DNA of 64,000 bases from Flavobacterium salmonis (lineage in GTDB: Bacteria > Bacteroidota > Bacteroidia > Flavobacteriales > Flavobacteriaceae): contig NZ_CAIJDP010000058.1 in NCBI RefSeq assembly GCF_903819435.1, forward strand, positions 62,001-126,000, given 5' to 3'. Positions 1 to 9,010 of the stretch are shown one piece after another (positions within the stretch are counted from its first letter, which is position 1; the number at the start of each line of letters is the position of its first letter). Both the position numbers and the translations under genes were made by a program. The notes beneath the pieces were generated by a model, which was not told where the DNA came from, did no database searches, and saw nothing but the letters and a program-made list of their open reading frames with translations.

Positions 1-1460
1 GTTGAAACATCTTCAAAATATAAGTGATTGTTTAATACAGAATACTGAACCTCCCCATTAAGCCATGGTGTATAAATTTTTCCGCTAAACGAATTGATTT
101 TTTCATTTTTAAAAGGATCACCCCAATTATACTGTATATAACTGCTTTGATACAGTTCATAATTATTATTTGGCAGTTTGCTTATGTTTTGGTAGCGAAA
201 ATCGAATTGGATTTTCTCGTTTAAATTATATCTCAGCTTGGCATCTAAATCTGAAATTGTCTCTTTTGTAATGGATCTTGTAAGTAAAAATCTTCCGTTC
301 CATTTATTTTTTTGGTATTCGTATTGCGCACCAACATTATTAATTTCTCTATATAAATTATCATTAACAGCAACATTGCCGTCATTATCAAGAATGATAC
401 GGTAATATTTATAATTTGAACGGTAATCATCAATAAAGAAATTAAATTTTCCAAGAAGTGAATTCTCATACGCTACTCCTACTTTGTTATACAATTTTTC
501 AAAACGGGTCTGGTCTTTAAGATTACTGGTAACATAAGATTCTCCAAACCTTTGAACAACTGTATTTCCTACGGTTGACAAAACTGTAGGCTGTTTGTAT
601 TCAAAAAATTTATTTTCGTAATTAAACTGATGTGTTACATACAAATTATTATTAGCCTGTTTAGGATTTATTCTGAAAGCGTGGTCAAAAAAAAGTCTTT
701 TCCCTTTCAGGAAAGATTCGGCATCTGTCAGATAAACTTCCAGTCGCTGACGATTCGAGAAATTTGGATCTCCGCTTTCAAAATCTTCCGGGGTTGTAAT
801 TCCTCCATTTTCTTCATTTAAAACATCCTGATATGCATAATGGAGATATAAAATGTAACGTTTATCGGTAGTATTATAACTGGCTCCAATTCTAAAATTT
901 CCAATACTGGTTAACTGATTGATATATTTTCCTTCTGAACGTAAACCTCTGTATCCGATAAAAAAGTTAAGGTTTTTCGATGTATTTAAAGTAATAAACG
1001 AATCGACATTTTGACCTTTTCCAACAGATGTATTAAAGAATAACTCGGTCAATGGTGTTGCAACGTGATAATAGTGAATCTCGCTGGCATCCATAAAATT
1101 AAAATGTTTTCCCCGAAAACCAATATCCGGATAGGGAGAAAAATCAGTCAGGCTATATTGTAAGGTATTGTAAGTTTGGCCAATATTTGAGAAAGGCAAA
1201 AGGCCAAAATTATCTCTTCTAAGATAATTTTGTTTATAAGCACTTTTTAATGTTAACGAAGTATCTACAATAGTTGTATCGTGCTCTATAGTAACAATTT
1301 GATATTGCTCAATTTTGGCTATAAGGGCTTTTTTCTTTTTTACAGTATCCGTAATACTAGAATATTGCGAATTCATATCTAAACTCTTTTTGGGAGCTCC
1401 ACCCTGAGAAAATAATAAAGAGGGCAGAACTAATAGATATAGAAAAAAAAGTATTCTCAT
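1..1460 (-). CDS. Putative outer-membrane porin, C-terminal end cut off by window edge
   Basis: The minus-strand frame is open from the ATG at 1458-1460 to the left edge, so only the N-terminal 486 or so residues are seen. The protein begins with a signal peptide (MRILFFLYLLVLPSLLFSQ) and continues with alternating aromatic/polar strands typical of a beta-barrel (for example FRIGASYNTTDKRYILYLHY). It looks like the Bacteroidetes 'putative porin' family, a large outer-membrane barrel of unknown substrate, but the C-terminal strands that would confirm this lie outside the window. It is divergent from rnhB with a 174-bp AT-rich gap that must carry both promoters. Barrel assignment is firm; family name is from memory. 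Confidence 0.7.
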   Translation of the reverse strand, partial: MRILFFLYLLVLPSLLFSQGGAPKKSLDMNSQYSSITDTVKKKKALIAKIEQYQIVTIEHDTTIVDTSLTLKSAYKQNYLRRDNFGLLPFSNIGQTYNTLQYSLTDFSPYPDIGFRGKHFNFMDASEIHYYHVATPLTELFFNTSVGKGQNVDSFITLNTSKNLNFFIGYRGLRSEGKYINQLTSIGNFRIGASYNTTDKRYILYLHYAYQDVLNEENGGITTPEDFESGDPNFSNRQRLEVYLTDAESFLKGKRLFFDHAFRINPKQANNNLYVTHQFNYENKFFEYKQPTVLSTVGNTVVQRFGESYVTSNLKDQTRFEKLYNKVGVAYENSLLGKFNFFIDDYRSNYKYYRIILDNDGNVAVNDNLYREINNVGAQYEYQKNKWNGRFLLTRSITKETISDLDAKLRYNLNEKIQFDFRYQNISKLPNNNYELYQSSYIQYNWGDPFKNEKINSFSGKIYTPWLNGEVQYSVLNNHLYFEDVS

Positions 1461-1634
1461 TTGATGGTGTTATGTATGGGTAATGATTTCAATAAAATTA
1501 CTAAAGCAAAGGTAAATTATAAATATATATAAATAAATAAACACATCAATTTATACGATTGCTTTAGCAAATAGAATAAGAACGTATATTTTTACAGAAA
1601 ATTTTATAATATTTGTCTTTTAAAATTCAAAAAA

Positions 1635-2303
1635 ATGCTTCAGAAAAATTTTTCAGGATATGTCTTCGAAACCGGGACTGATGAAGCCGGAAGAGGTTGT
1701 CTGGCGGGACCGGTTACTGCTGCAGCTGTTATTTTACCTGCTGATTTTGAGCACTCTTTTTTAAATGACAGTAAACAATTATCTGAAAAAATAAGAGAAT
1801 CTTTAAAACCCATTATCGAAGAAAACGCCGTATGCTTTGCTGTAACACATTTACATCCGGATGAGATTGACGAAATAAATATCCTGAATGCTTCGATGAA
1901 AGGAATGCAGGAATGTATTTTAAAATTAAAGCAGATCCCGGAGTTTATTATTGTTGACGGTAACCGCTCGCTAAATGCAAAATTAGGTCTGAAAAATACA
2001 TTTGGAAAACAATTTTCAGCAACAGAAATCGATTTGCTAAAATCAATTCCTAATCAAAGCATTATAAAAGGAGATTCGAAATTTTTGAGCATCGCCGCAG
2101 CTTCTGTACTGGCAAAAACGTACCGGGATGAATTCATGAACGAAATCCATAAAGAATTCCCGATGTACAACTGGAAACAAAACAAAGGCTATCCGACCAA
2201 AGAACATCGCGAAGCCATAAGAAAATATGGTACTACAAAATACCACCGAATGAGTTTCAGACTCTTACCGGAACAATTAGAATTGGATTTTTTTGAACAA
2301 TAA
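1635..2303 (+). CDS. rnhB: Ribonuclease HII
   Basis: Cytoplasmic endonuclease that cuts the RNA strand of RNA-DNA hybrids and removes misincorporated ribonucleotides. The 222-residue product has the family active site: D16-E17 in the TDEAGRG motif, D108 in IIVDGN and D147 in the [13 protein letters not shown] motif. About 20 extra residues lie between D108 and D147 compared with the spacing of 18 in E. coli RnhB; this makes the protein slightly longer than usual. The ATG at 1635 gives an N-terminus that places the DEAGRG motif where it is expected. A hairpin follows the stop at 2308-2329 and is shared with the convergent TonB-receptor gene. Confidence 0.96.
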   Translation: MLQKNFSGYVFETGTDEAGRGCLAGPVTAAAVILPADFEHSFLNDSKQLSEKIRESLKPIIEENAVCFAVTHLHPDEIDEINILNASMKGMQECILKLKQIPEFIIVDGNRSLNAKLGLKNTFGKQFSATEIDLLKSIPNQSIIKGDSKFLSIAAASVLAKTYRDEFMNEIHKEFPMYNWKQNKGYPTKEHREAIRKYGTTKYHRMSFRLLPEQLELDFFEQ

Positions 2304-2307
2304 AAAA

Positions 2308-2329
2308 GGCTTATCACAATTGACAAGCC
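2308..2329 (-). terminator. Terminator between convergent rnhB and TonB-receptor gene
   Basis: Imperfect hairpin GGCTTATCA/TGACAAGCC with a CAAT loop. Read on the minus strand it is followed by TTTTTTATT, so it should mainly end the receptor transcript; it may also serve rnhB. Confidence 0.65.
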
Positions 2330-2349
2330 CATTACAAAAAAATTATCGG

Positions 2350-4724
2350 TTAAAACTGAAATTTATATCCAAAATCAGGTGAAAAACCAATTTGATCTTT
2401 TTGATTCACAGTGTTTGTAAGCCGATTGTATTGTTTGGTAAAAACGTTAGTATTATTAGTAACATTTTGAAAATCAATATAAAATTGATGAAACCTTTTT
2501 TTGTTTTTACTATTTAACTTAATTCCAAACTTCACATCCCATCTCAGGTATGGATCATATTGCCGGCTAAATGCATTTGCATCATGCCTGATTTCGTATC
2601 CAGCCGCATTTGAAGCTGCCAAATTAACCGGTGTATAATAACGACCTCCCGCTGTTGTAAACTTAGTATCAATCGAAAATACATTATTCTGATCTTTTCC
2701 TATTTTAAATTCTTTTCCTCCCAAAAGATTAATGACATAACCATTATTAAAAGGTGAGTTTCGTTCTATCCCATCGCTTCCTTTATATTTACTCTCAAAA
2801 ACTGAAGTGGTGAACAAACCATAAAATCCCTGACTGAAAAATTTCTCTAAAGTGAATTCAATCCCCTGATTATGGCCTTTCCCGTTACTTATCAAAGAGG
2901 TCTTATCAATTGAATAGCCAAAATCTGCACCTTCTGTTAATGACGAATAACTACTTGAAGAAGATTCAACCGCTGCTTTATCAATTTGCTGATAGTACAA
3001 CTCAACTTTCCCTCTCCATTTATTGGCCAATTTAACATCATAGCCCAAAACATAATGCTCGCTCTTAACCAAATCTAAATTTTTGTTGGTCTGGACTCTG
3101 TCTCCATTTATATTTTCACTTAAAAATAAAATTGGAACAGGGACACTTTGATGATGTAATCCGTAACCAAAACTTATTGTATTTTTAGGATTTACAGCAT
3201 ATGATAAGGCACTTCTTGTTTCAAAAACAAATTGCTCATTAATTGAAAAATATTGGGCATGAATACCTCCGTTAAAAGTTAATTTTTCCATTAATCGAAA
3301 TTGCCCCTGTGCAAATGGCTGTACGATATTAAAATTCCCATCATTACGAATCAACTGAACCAAATCAGGATAACCATCACCATCATTGTCCTGTCGTCTG
3401 TCCCTGGTTGCCAAATCTGCATTAAGCGTATAATTTTCAAATAATAAACCCGCCCGGATTGTTATCTTTTTATTTAGTTTTGAATTGAAAAGAGTAGAAA
3501 AAGTGATTCTGCTTTCAGAATTGTCTATGTCCGAAAATCTTAATTTATTTTCTGATGGTGTATCGTAATTATAATAGCGGTCATTTTTATAAGTATTCCC
3601 GGAATTTGCAAATCCAATAATTGTTTTTAACGATAAATTGCTTCCAATATCTAAATTATGTTTTAATCCTATTGATCCAAATGAAGAAGTTACGAAACCA
3701 TCTTCGTCCTGAGCTGCAAAAGGATCTTCTTTATTAATATTTTCTCCTAAAAAATCAATTTTTGAAGTACCATATATCCCAAAAAGAGAAAAATTTCCTA
3801 ATTTACTTTTTCCAAAAGCCACATTAAAACTAATATCGCTGTAATTAGGCTGAGCAGTGGTTCCGGCCAATCCCAGAATCCCAACAAAACCATATCTTGC
3901 AGCTGCCACGAACGAACCTCCTTTTTTACCCAGCGGCCTTCTGCCATAAATTCTAATCCGGGATATGCGCCTGCACTTATCATGTATTCATATTCATCAG
4001 GATTTCCTTTTCTGAAACCTAAATCAAAAACTCCGGCAATTGCATTACCGTATTCAGCAGGAAAAGCAGAAGTCATAAAATCAGAATTCGCCAGAAGGTT
4101 CGGATTTAATGCTGAAACAGGTCCACCTGTAGTTCCTAAAGTTGCGAAGTGATTTGGATTTGGAACTGGCATTCCTTCAATACGCCACAACATTCCGGAA
4201 GGAGAGTTTCCACGCACAACGATATCATTTCGGCTATCATCACCTGTTGAAACTCCTGCGAAATTTGAAACCAGACGCGCAACGTCACTTCTCCCGCCTG
4301 AAAACCTTGTAACTTCTTCGGGACTAAACTGTTTTGTAGAAACTATAGCCATTTTATTTATAGCTCTAGCTTTATTGGATCCGGAAGTAACTACAATTTC
4401 ATCTAATGTATTGAATTGTTCCATCATTGAAATAGTCAGCATATTCTCTTTTCCTGTAGTAATATCAAGATCAGAAACTGATGTACTTTCATAACCTGTT
4501 AAACTTATCGAAATGCTTTGCCTACCCAGCGGAATTCCGAATAACTTAAAATTTCCTTCTTCATCAGATGTGGTTTGATTTTCATCATTTCCGATGAGCG
4601 TAATAACCGCCCCAGAAATTGGTTTTTCAGATTGTTTATCAATTATTTTTCCTTTGACAACTCCTGTCTGGGCAAAAGAAGTTAAACCAAGATGGCTTAA
4701 AATAATCAAAAATATTTTTTTCAT
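2350..4724 (-). pseudogene. TonB-dependent receptor with carboxypeptidase-like N-terminal domain, split by one-base frameshift
   Basis: Outer-membrane active transporter frame, about 791 residues if intact. The first segment (start at 4724) has a signal peptide, a carboxypeptidase-regulatory-like beta-sandwich (GVVKGKIIDKQSEKPISGAV) and a plug domain (DIVVRGNSPSGMLWRIEGMP). It leaves frame at about 3935 and would end in an unrelated tail at 3798. The barrel continues in another frame from about 3930 to 2350, ending in the aromatic C-terminal strand FGYKFQF. Adding one G to the GG at 3935-3936 restores a continuous reading with EGPLGKKGGSF at the join, typical of this family. It is therefore either a recently inactivated gene or a consensus error at a GGG run. 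The neighbouring Crp/Fnr gene upstream may be related in regulation, which is inference. Confidence 0.88.
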
Positions 4725-4792
4725 TTTTTACTTTACTTTATAGTTATTAAAGCAAATGTAAAAAGAGGGTTTTTCTTAAAAATTGACTCAGG

Positions 4793-5374
4793 TTAAGATT
4801 TATTATTTAAAGTTAGACGCGTTCTTATTCTGCTTAAACTCTCCGGTTTTACCCCTAAATAACTTGCAATATATTTGAGAGAAACTCTTTCGACAACCTT
4901 TGGGTAGTTTTTTATAAATCTAAGATATCTATCTTCATGAGACAATAATGACATGAACTTATTTCTTCCTGTTAAACCCTGAATGGTTCGCTGCATCATA
5001 ATCCTTAAAAAATTATTAAAAACCGGATACTCAGAAACTAATTTATCAAAATCATTTTTATAAGCTAAATAAAAGCGGCAATCTTCCAAAGCTTCAATAT
5101 TCATCATGGAAGGTTTTTCATATAAGAAACTTTCAAAATCAGAATACCATTCGTTTTCAAAGAAAAAATTTACTGTTGATTCTGTTCCATCAACCGAATA
5201 ATAACAACGAATACATCCCTCTTCTACAAAAAAACCAAAATTGCAAAAATCTCCCTCAAACAAAAGATGCTCATTTTTTTTGATTGTTTTAGGCTTTAGT
5301 ATACTTTTAAAAGCAAGACTCTCTTTTTCATTAAATTCCATGAATCCGGATAAATCGGTAATTACGCTTTGCAT
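4793..5374 (-). CDS. Crp/Fnr-family transcriptional regulator
   Basis: 193 residues. The N-terminal part is a cyclic-nucleotide-binding-like beta-barrel (residues about 20-120, with LLFEGDFCNFGFFVEEGCIRCYY), and the C-terminal part holds a helix-turn-helix (VSLKYIASYLGVKPESLSRIR, residues about 163-183). No iron-sulphur cysteine set is present, so it is not a classical Fnr. The canonical cAMP-binding residues are not obvious. Bacteroidetes carry many short paralogues of this type as local regulators. It lies upstream of and in the same direction as the frameshifted TonB receptor, 68 bp away, and could control it; that is inference. Confidence 0.85.
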   Translation of the reverse strand: MQSVITDLSGFMEFNEKESLAFKSILKPKTIKKNEHLLFEGDFCNFGFFVEEGCIRCYYSVDGTESTVNFFFENEWYSDFESFLYEKPSMMNIEALEDCRFYLAYKNDFDKLVSEYPVFNNFLRIMMQRTIQGLTGRNKFMSLLSHEDRYLRFIKNYPKVVERVSLKYIASYLGVKPESLSRIRTRLTLNNKS

Positions 5375-5930
5375 AAATTTGTGGTTTAGAAATAATGTAG
5401 TTTCAGTTCTAAAAAAGATTACGTTAAAACACTATTAAAGAGAATTTATCAAAATAGTTATATCGAAAATTTAGCATCTGCATACTTTAATTTACGAGTT
5501 GCTTTATTATTTAATTAGCTTATTTTCTCGATTTGGTTTTATGAATTAACCGCTATTGATTTTTGTAATATTACGCTTTTTCTTACAGATTATTCTTTTA
5601 TTTTATGGATTAGCTATAAAAAATCCATTATAGAAGGGTCGTATTCTTATAGTTTTTGAATGATTAGCTATTATTACAAAAATATACTTACTGAAAATAT
5701 TAAAAATCACTATAAATAATGATTTAACTGAGTTTAAAAAAAAAGGAGGATTCTAAAAATTCATGATTGTCTTTATTTCTAAATGATAAAAAGAGGATCT
5801 ATTACAAAAGAGTTACCCAACTTTTATTAAAAAAGTTGCTTAATCTTACTTTTACATCCCTAAGTACTTTAAATCTGAAACAATACCTGCCTCATCAAAA
5901 AAAATCTAATTCATTGGTAAAACTATATTG
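5375..5930. other. AT-rich intergenic region
   Basis: About 550 bp between the Crp/Fnr gene and the NTF2-fold gene. It is rich in A/T with frequent stops in every frame. A 70-codon plus-strand frame starting at a TTG (5767) has no recognisable protein character and runs into the next gene antisense. No hairpin or RNA was recognised. Confidence 0.5.
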
Positions 5931-6782
5931 TTACTTTCTGCTTTTCAAAAATTCTGCAAATTGTTTCGTATCAAAATAAAATGGCCTAATAGCAGTAATT
6001 TTTCCGTTTTTTAAATCAAAATGTTCCGAGACTGGCATCGAAAGTGTTTTGCCTGACTTTTTTGATTTACAATTTATGGTAAAATAAATAATAACTTCCT
6101 TTTTGGAAGCATCACTAAAATAAACAGGTTCTTTTTCTATCTGAAAATCAAAGAACTCGGCTGATTTTGCAAACATTTTGGTCCATTCATTAAAGCCTTT
6201 ATAAGTTCCTCCATAAGGCAAACCTTCTGCCTGATTATAAACTGCGTCTTCTTCTATTATGGCTGCTATTGTAATAAAATCCTTTGTTTTAAAAAGAGAT
6301 TCAAAATATTGTGCTACCACTTTAAAATTATCAGCTTCAAGATTTTTCAAAACATCAGCCTCAGACAAAGCTGCATCCATATCCCAAAAACTGATAATTT
6401 TACTCACCTGTCCTTTTCCGTTTAATCTGGCAAACTCACGACCGGCCATTATCAGCTTATTTTTAGAATCCTGAATCTTCCAGTCCCAGGTCACATAATT
6501 GTCTTTTACCGTTTTTGCCCCGGAAGTTAGTACAGCATCCGGATTTTTTTTATAAAACTCATTGATGACATTATTAAATGCAGCTATACCTTTTATAGAA
6601 GCAGAAGGATCTTCGAAAGTGCTGTCCTCGAGCCAAATCGTTTTTATTAATTTTAATCTGGCGTCATTATTGCGTTCCTGCCACGCTTTTTCATAAATCG
6701 TAACCGGATATAATTTTTCCTTCTTTTGAGCCAGAAGACCATTACATATAAAAAGAATACAGATGAAGTAAATTTTTCTCAT
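5931..6782 (-). CDS. Secreted protein with two NTF2/SnoaL-like domains
   Basis: 283 residues with a signal peptide (MRKIYFICILFICNGLLAQ). Two successive alpha+beta cone-type domains are suggested: residues about 28-135 (with WKIQDSKNKLIMAGREFARLNGKGQVSKIISFWD) and about 150-280 (with GTYKGFNEWTKMF and EHFDLKNGKITAIRPFYFDTKQF). Both show the nuclear transport factor 2 / SnoaL pattern of a final strand ending in 'G.I..I..F.D', and SnoaL-like proteins often bind or turn over small hydrophobic ligands. The substrate is unknown. The gene stands alone. Confidence 0.72.
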   Translation of the reverse strand: MRKIYFICILFICNGLLAQKKEKLYPVTIYEKAWQERNNDARLKLIKTIWLEDSTFEDPSASIKGIAAFNNVINEFYKKNPDAVLTSGAKTVKDNYVTWDWKIQDSKNKLIMAGREFARLNGKGQVSKIISFWDMDAALSEADVLKNLEADNFKVVAQYFESLFKTKDFITIAAIIEEDAVYNQAEGLPYGGTYKGFNEWTKMFAKSAEFFDFQIEKEPVYFSDASKKEVIIYFTINCKSKKSGKTLSMPVSEHFDLKNGKITAIRPFYFDTKQFAEFLKSRK

Positions 6783-7208
6783 AAGTCAGACAAATTTGAT
6801 TAATAAATCTTACAATAAAGTATTTACTCAAATTTAGCATAAATACAGAAAAGAATTACAATACTTTCATAATTTGTTATTTATTCAAAATCCTACAAGG
6901 TTGAAAAAACCTTACAGGAACATTAACTGATATAATTTATTTGTAAACAAGTTCTGTGCTGTATTAATCGAACTAAGGTTATAAGAAATCCATTTTATAA
7001 TTTTTATCATTTGGATTAAATACTATTTTCTATCAAAAAACAGTGACTAATTTTATAACATAATGCTGTTTTGTTTTAGATAATTGGTCTTATGTTATAT
7101 AAATCAAAAGGAGAGGAAAAGAATTTTAAATAGAAAAGAGACAATCAATTATGAAATTTTTTGTCTCTTTTAATTTTTTATTACTACTTATATTTTTTAA
7201 AGCTGTCT
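6783..7208. other. Intergenic region downstream of lipB
   Basis: About 425 bp of AT-rich sequence without a supported gene. The only clear structure is the hairpin at 7134-7171, listed separately. No promoter or RNA was recognised with confidence. Confidence 0.5.
7134..7171 (-). terminator. Hairpin downstream of lipB, probable terminator
   Basis: Perfect 11-bp stem AAAAGAGACAA/TTGTCTCTTTT with a 16-nt loop. It lies 38 bp past the lipB stop on the minus strand, so it probably ends the lipoprotein-lipB transcript. Confidence 0.6.
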
Positions 7209-7907
7209 TTAAATAAATTCAGCCTCAAACAAATGAGTCAAATGTTTGATGATTTTAGCTTTCACTTCCTCTTCGCCTACCTTTTCTACTCCAAGTTCAA
7301 CGTTTAAAGATGTAACCGCTTTACCACGAATTCCACACGGAATAATATTGTCAAAATACCCCAAATCTACATTTACATTTAAGGCAAAGCCGTGCATGGT
7401 TACCCAGCGTGAAGCACGCACACCCATAGCGCAGATTTTACGTGCAAATGGAGTTCCAACACCAAGCCAGACTCCGGTTTCTCCATCGCTTCGTCCACAT
7501 TCTAAGCCATATTCGTTCAGGGTTAAAATAATGGCTTCTTCGAGAAAACGTAAATATTTATGAATATCTGTAAAAAAGTTCTCTAAATCCAGAATCGGAT
7601 AACCTACAATTTGTCCGGGACCGTGATAGGTAATATCTCCGCCACGATTGATTTTATAAAAGGATGCTCCTTTTGCTTCGAGCTGTTTTTCGTTTAATAA
7701 CAAATTTTCGAGATCACCGCTTTTACCTAAAGTATACACATGCGGATGTTCTACAAAAAGCAGATAATTTGGAGTTTCTAAATCCAGTTCTTCTCTTCTG
7801 TTTTTAATTTTTAAATCGACTATATCCTTAAAAAGTTCTTCCTGATATTCCCAGGCCGATTTATAATCTTTACTTCCTAAATCCTGAAGTTGAATTTTTT
7901 TGTTCAT
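7209..7907 (-). CDS. lipB: Lipoyl(octanoyl) transferase
   Basis: Transfers octanoate from acyl carrier protein to lipoyl domains of 2-oxoacid dehydrogenases and the glycine cleavage H protein, the first step of endogenous lipoate synthesis. The 232-residue product has the family landmarks: HPHVYTLGKSGD near residue 54-65, RGGDITYHGPGQIVGYPILDL (88-108), the active-site K157 (FARKICAMG) and the acyl-carrying C191 (IIPCGI). It is 5 bp downstream of the lipoprotein gene, so they are probably co-transcribed. lipA is not in the window. Confidence 0.97.
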   Translation of the reverse strand: MNKKIQLQDLGSKDYKSAWEYQEELFKDIVDLKIKNRREELDLETPNYLLFVEHPHVYTLGKSGDLENLLLNEKQLEAKGASFYKINRGGDITYHGPGQIVGYPILDLENFFTDIHKYLRFLEEAIILTLNEYGLECGRSDGETGVWLGVGTPFARKICAMGVRASRWVTMHGFALNVNVDLGYFDNIIPCGIRGKAVTSLNVELGVEKVGEEEVKAKIIKHLTHLFEAEFI

Positions 7908-7912
7908 TTTAA

Positions 7913-8668
7913 TTATTTTTCAAACTCAACATCAAAGTTTAGTTTGTCAGGATTCTCCATATAATCCGTGAAAGGGTATTGAATTGTAATTGTTTTTCTG
8001 TCCTCACTAAATAAAGCATTCGGATTTGAAACTTTCTTTATTTTTTTAGGAAAATGATATTTTACGATATAATTAGAAGAAGCAAAAATCATTTTTGACA
8101 TATCTGCTGTCGAATCATTCGCTTTTTCAGTCAGTTTTTGTTTGTCTATTATTGCCTTACGGGTAAATTTCTTTCCGTTATATGTATAGCTTAGTTTACT
8201 TTTATTATCACCTAGACCTGCAAAAGGAGTTGATGGATTTGCTCCTCCTTCCAGCTTTTGAAGAGTATTCATCGACTGTAGTACGTCCTGCAGTTCATTT
8301 ACACTTTTAAAGTCAGTAGCAATGTTCATTAAAAACTGTTTTTGCTCTCCGTTCATTTTTATATTGAAAACAAAATTCTCCAGTTTTTTAATTTCTTTTT
8401 GAGCTTCGGGAGATAACTTTGAGATACTGTCTTGTTTTTCTGCAATTAGCTGTTTAAAAGTAAAAGTAGAATCCATGGATTTTTTAGTATCTGCTCCCAT
8501 CTGGCTGCCTATCTGGTCTCCAGCCATTGCCATTAAAGACGAACCATCCATATCTACAGAAAATTTGCCTGTTCCGTTATCATTGATGGTTATATTTTCA
8601 GTAAAAGTGCAGCTTGTAAGTGTTGCCAATAAAAAAGAAAAACTAAGTAATTTATATAATTTCATCAT
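7913..8668 (-). CDS. Lipoprotein of unknown function
   Basis: 251 residues with a lipoprotein signal ending in the lipobox LTSC and then TFTENITINDNGTGKFSVDMDG, a short repeated-strand start seen in many Flavobacteria. The middle is helical and Lys/Glu rich (SKLSPEAQKEIKKLENFVFNI), and the C-terminus is beta-rich. No enzyme motif is visible. It precedes lipB by 5 bp in the same operon. Two adjacent ATG codons at 8668 and 8665 are equally possible starts. Confidence 0.75.
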   Translation of the reverse strand: MMKLYKLLSFSFLLATLTSCTFTENITINDNGTGKFSVDMDGSSLMAMAGDQIGSQMGADTKKSMDSTFTFKQLIAEKQDSISKLSPEAQKEIKKLENFVFNIKMNGEQKQFLMNIATDFKSVNELQDVLQSMNTLQKLEGGANPSTPFAGLGDNKSKLSYTYNGKKFTRKAIIDKQKLTEKANDSTADMSKMIFASSNYIVKYHFPKKIKKVSNPNALFSEDRKTITIQYPFTDYMENPDKLNFDVEFEK

Positions 8669-8700
8669 GGTTAATTTTTTATCAAAGATACGAACTTTTT

Positions 8701-8741
8701 TAAGCTACTAAGATTATGAGATTCTAAGTTGCTAAGTTTTA
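8701..8741. repeat. TAAGTTGCTAAG-type tract
   Basis: Low-complexity tract of TAAG/CTAAG units with inverted partners. Similar tracts occur at 37365-37475, 38045-38078 and, in TCTAAGAAGTCTAA form, at 15665-15700, 18145-18275 and 18455-18500. They always lie between genes. Confidence 0.6.
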
Positions 8742-8810
8742 CAACTAGTTCAAGGTTTTATTGCTAACACTTCTACTAAAATGTCTTTTGAAAATAAAAA
8801 TTTCTAATCT

Positions 8811-8880
8811 AGCCCCGATAGAAGTGAAAATCCTTTTATGCCGGTGTTCGGCATAAAAGATTGTAACGAATAGCGGGACA
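8811..8880 (+). ncRNA. Structured element, copy 1 of 4 (probably Flavo-1-type RNA)
   Basis: Starts AGCCCCGATAGAAGTG and ends TAGCGGGAC. An inner stem TTTTATGCC/GGCATAAAA is flanked by ATCC and GAT, and an outer CCCG/CGGG pair closes it. Three further copies with the same framework but different inner-stem sequences occur in the window. From memory this matches the Flavo-1 RNA family of Flavobacteria; that name was not checked. Confidence 0.6.
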
Positions 8881-8955
8881 AAAGATAATTAAGAAACGTT
8901 TTTTCTGCTTCTAATAAAAAACATTGCTCTTTTCTAAAACTTTAGACTTTATGAC

Positions 8956-8987
8956 TTTGCAACTTTGCGACTTAAAAACTATCTTTG
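8956..8987 (+). promoter_or_regulatory. Bacteroidetes-type promoter of lysS
   Basis: A -7 box TATCTTTG (8980-8987) matching TAnnTTTG lies 20 bp after a TTTG (8956-8959) that fits the -33 element. The lysS ATG follows 23 nt further on. Confidence 0.65.
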
Positions 8988-9010
8988 CACACTTAAAAAA
9001 AGAGCACAAA

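Noticed and set aside
5767..5979. 70-codon plus-strand frame in the gap after the Crp/Fnr gene
   Set aside because: TTG start, low-complexity Leu/Lys-rich product, and overlap with the end of the NTF2-fold gene on the other strand.
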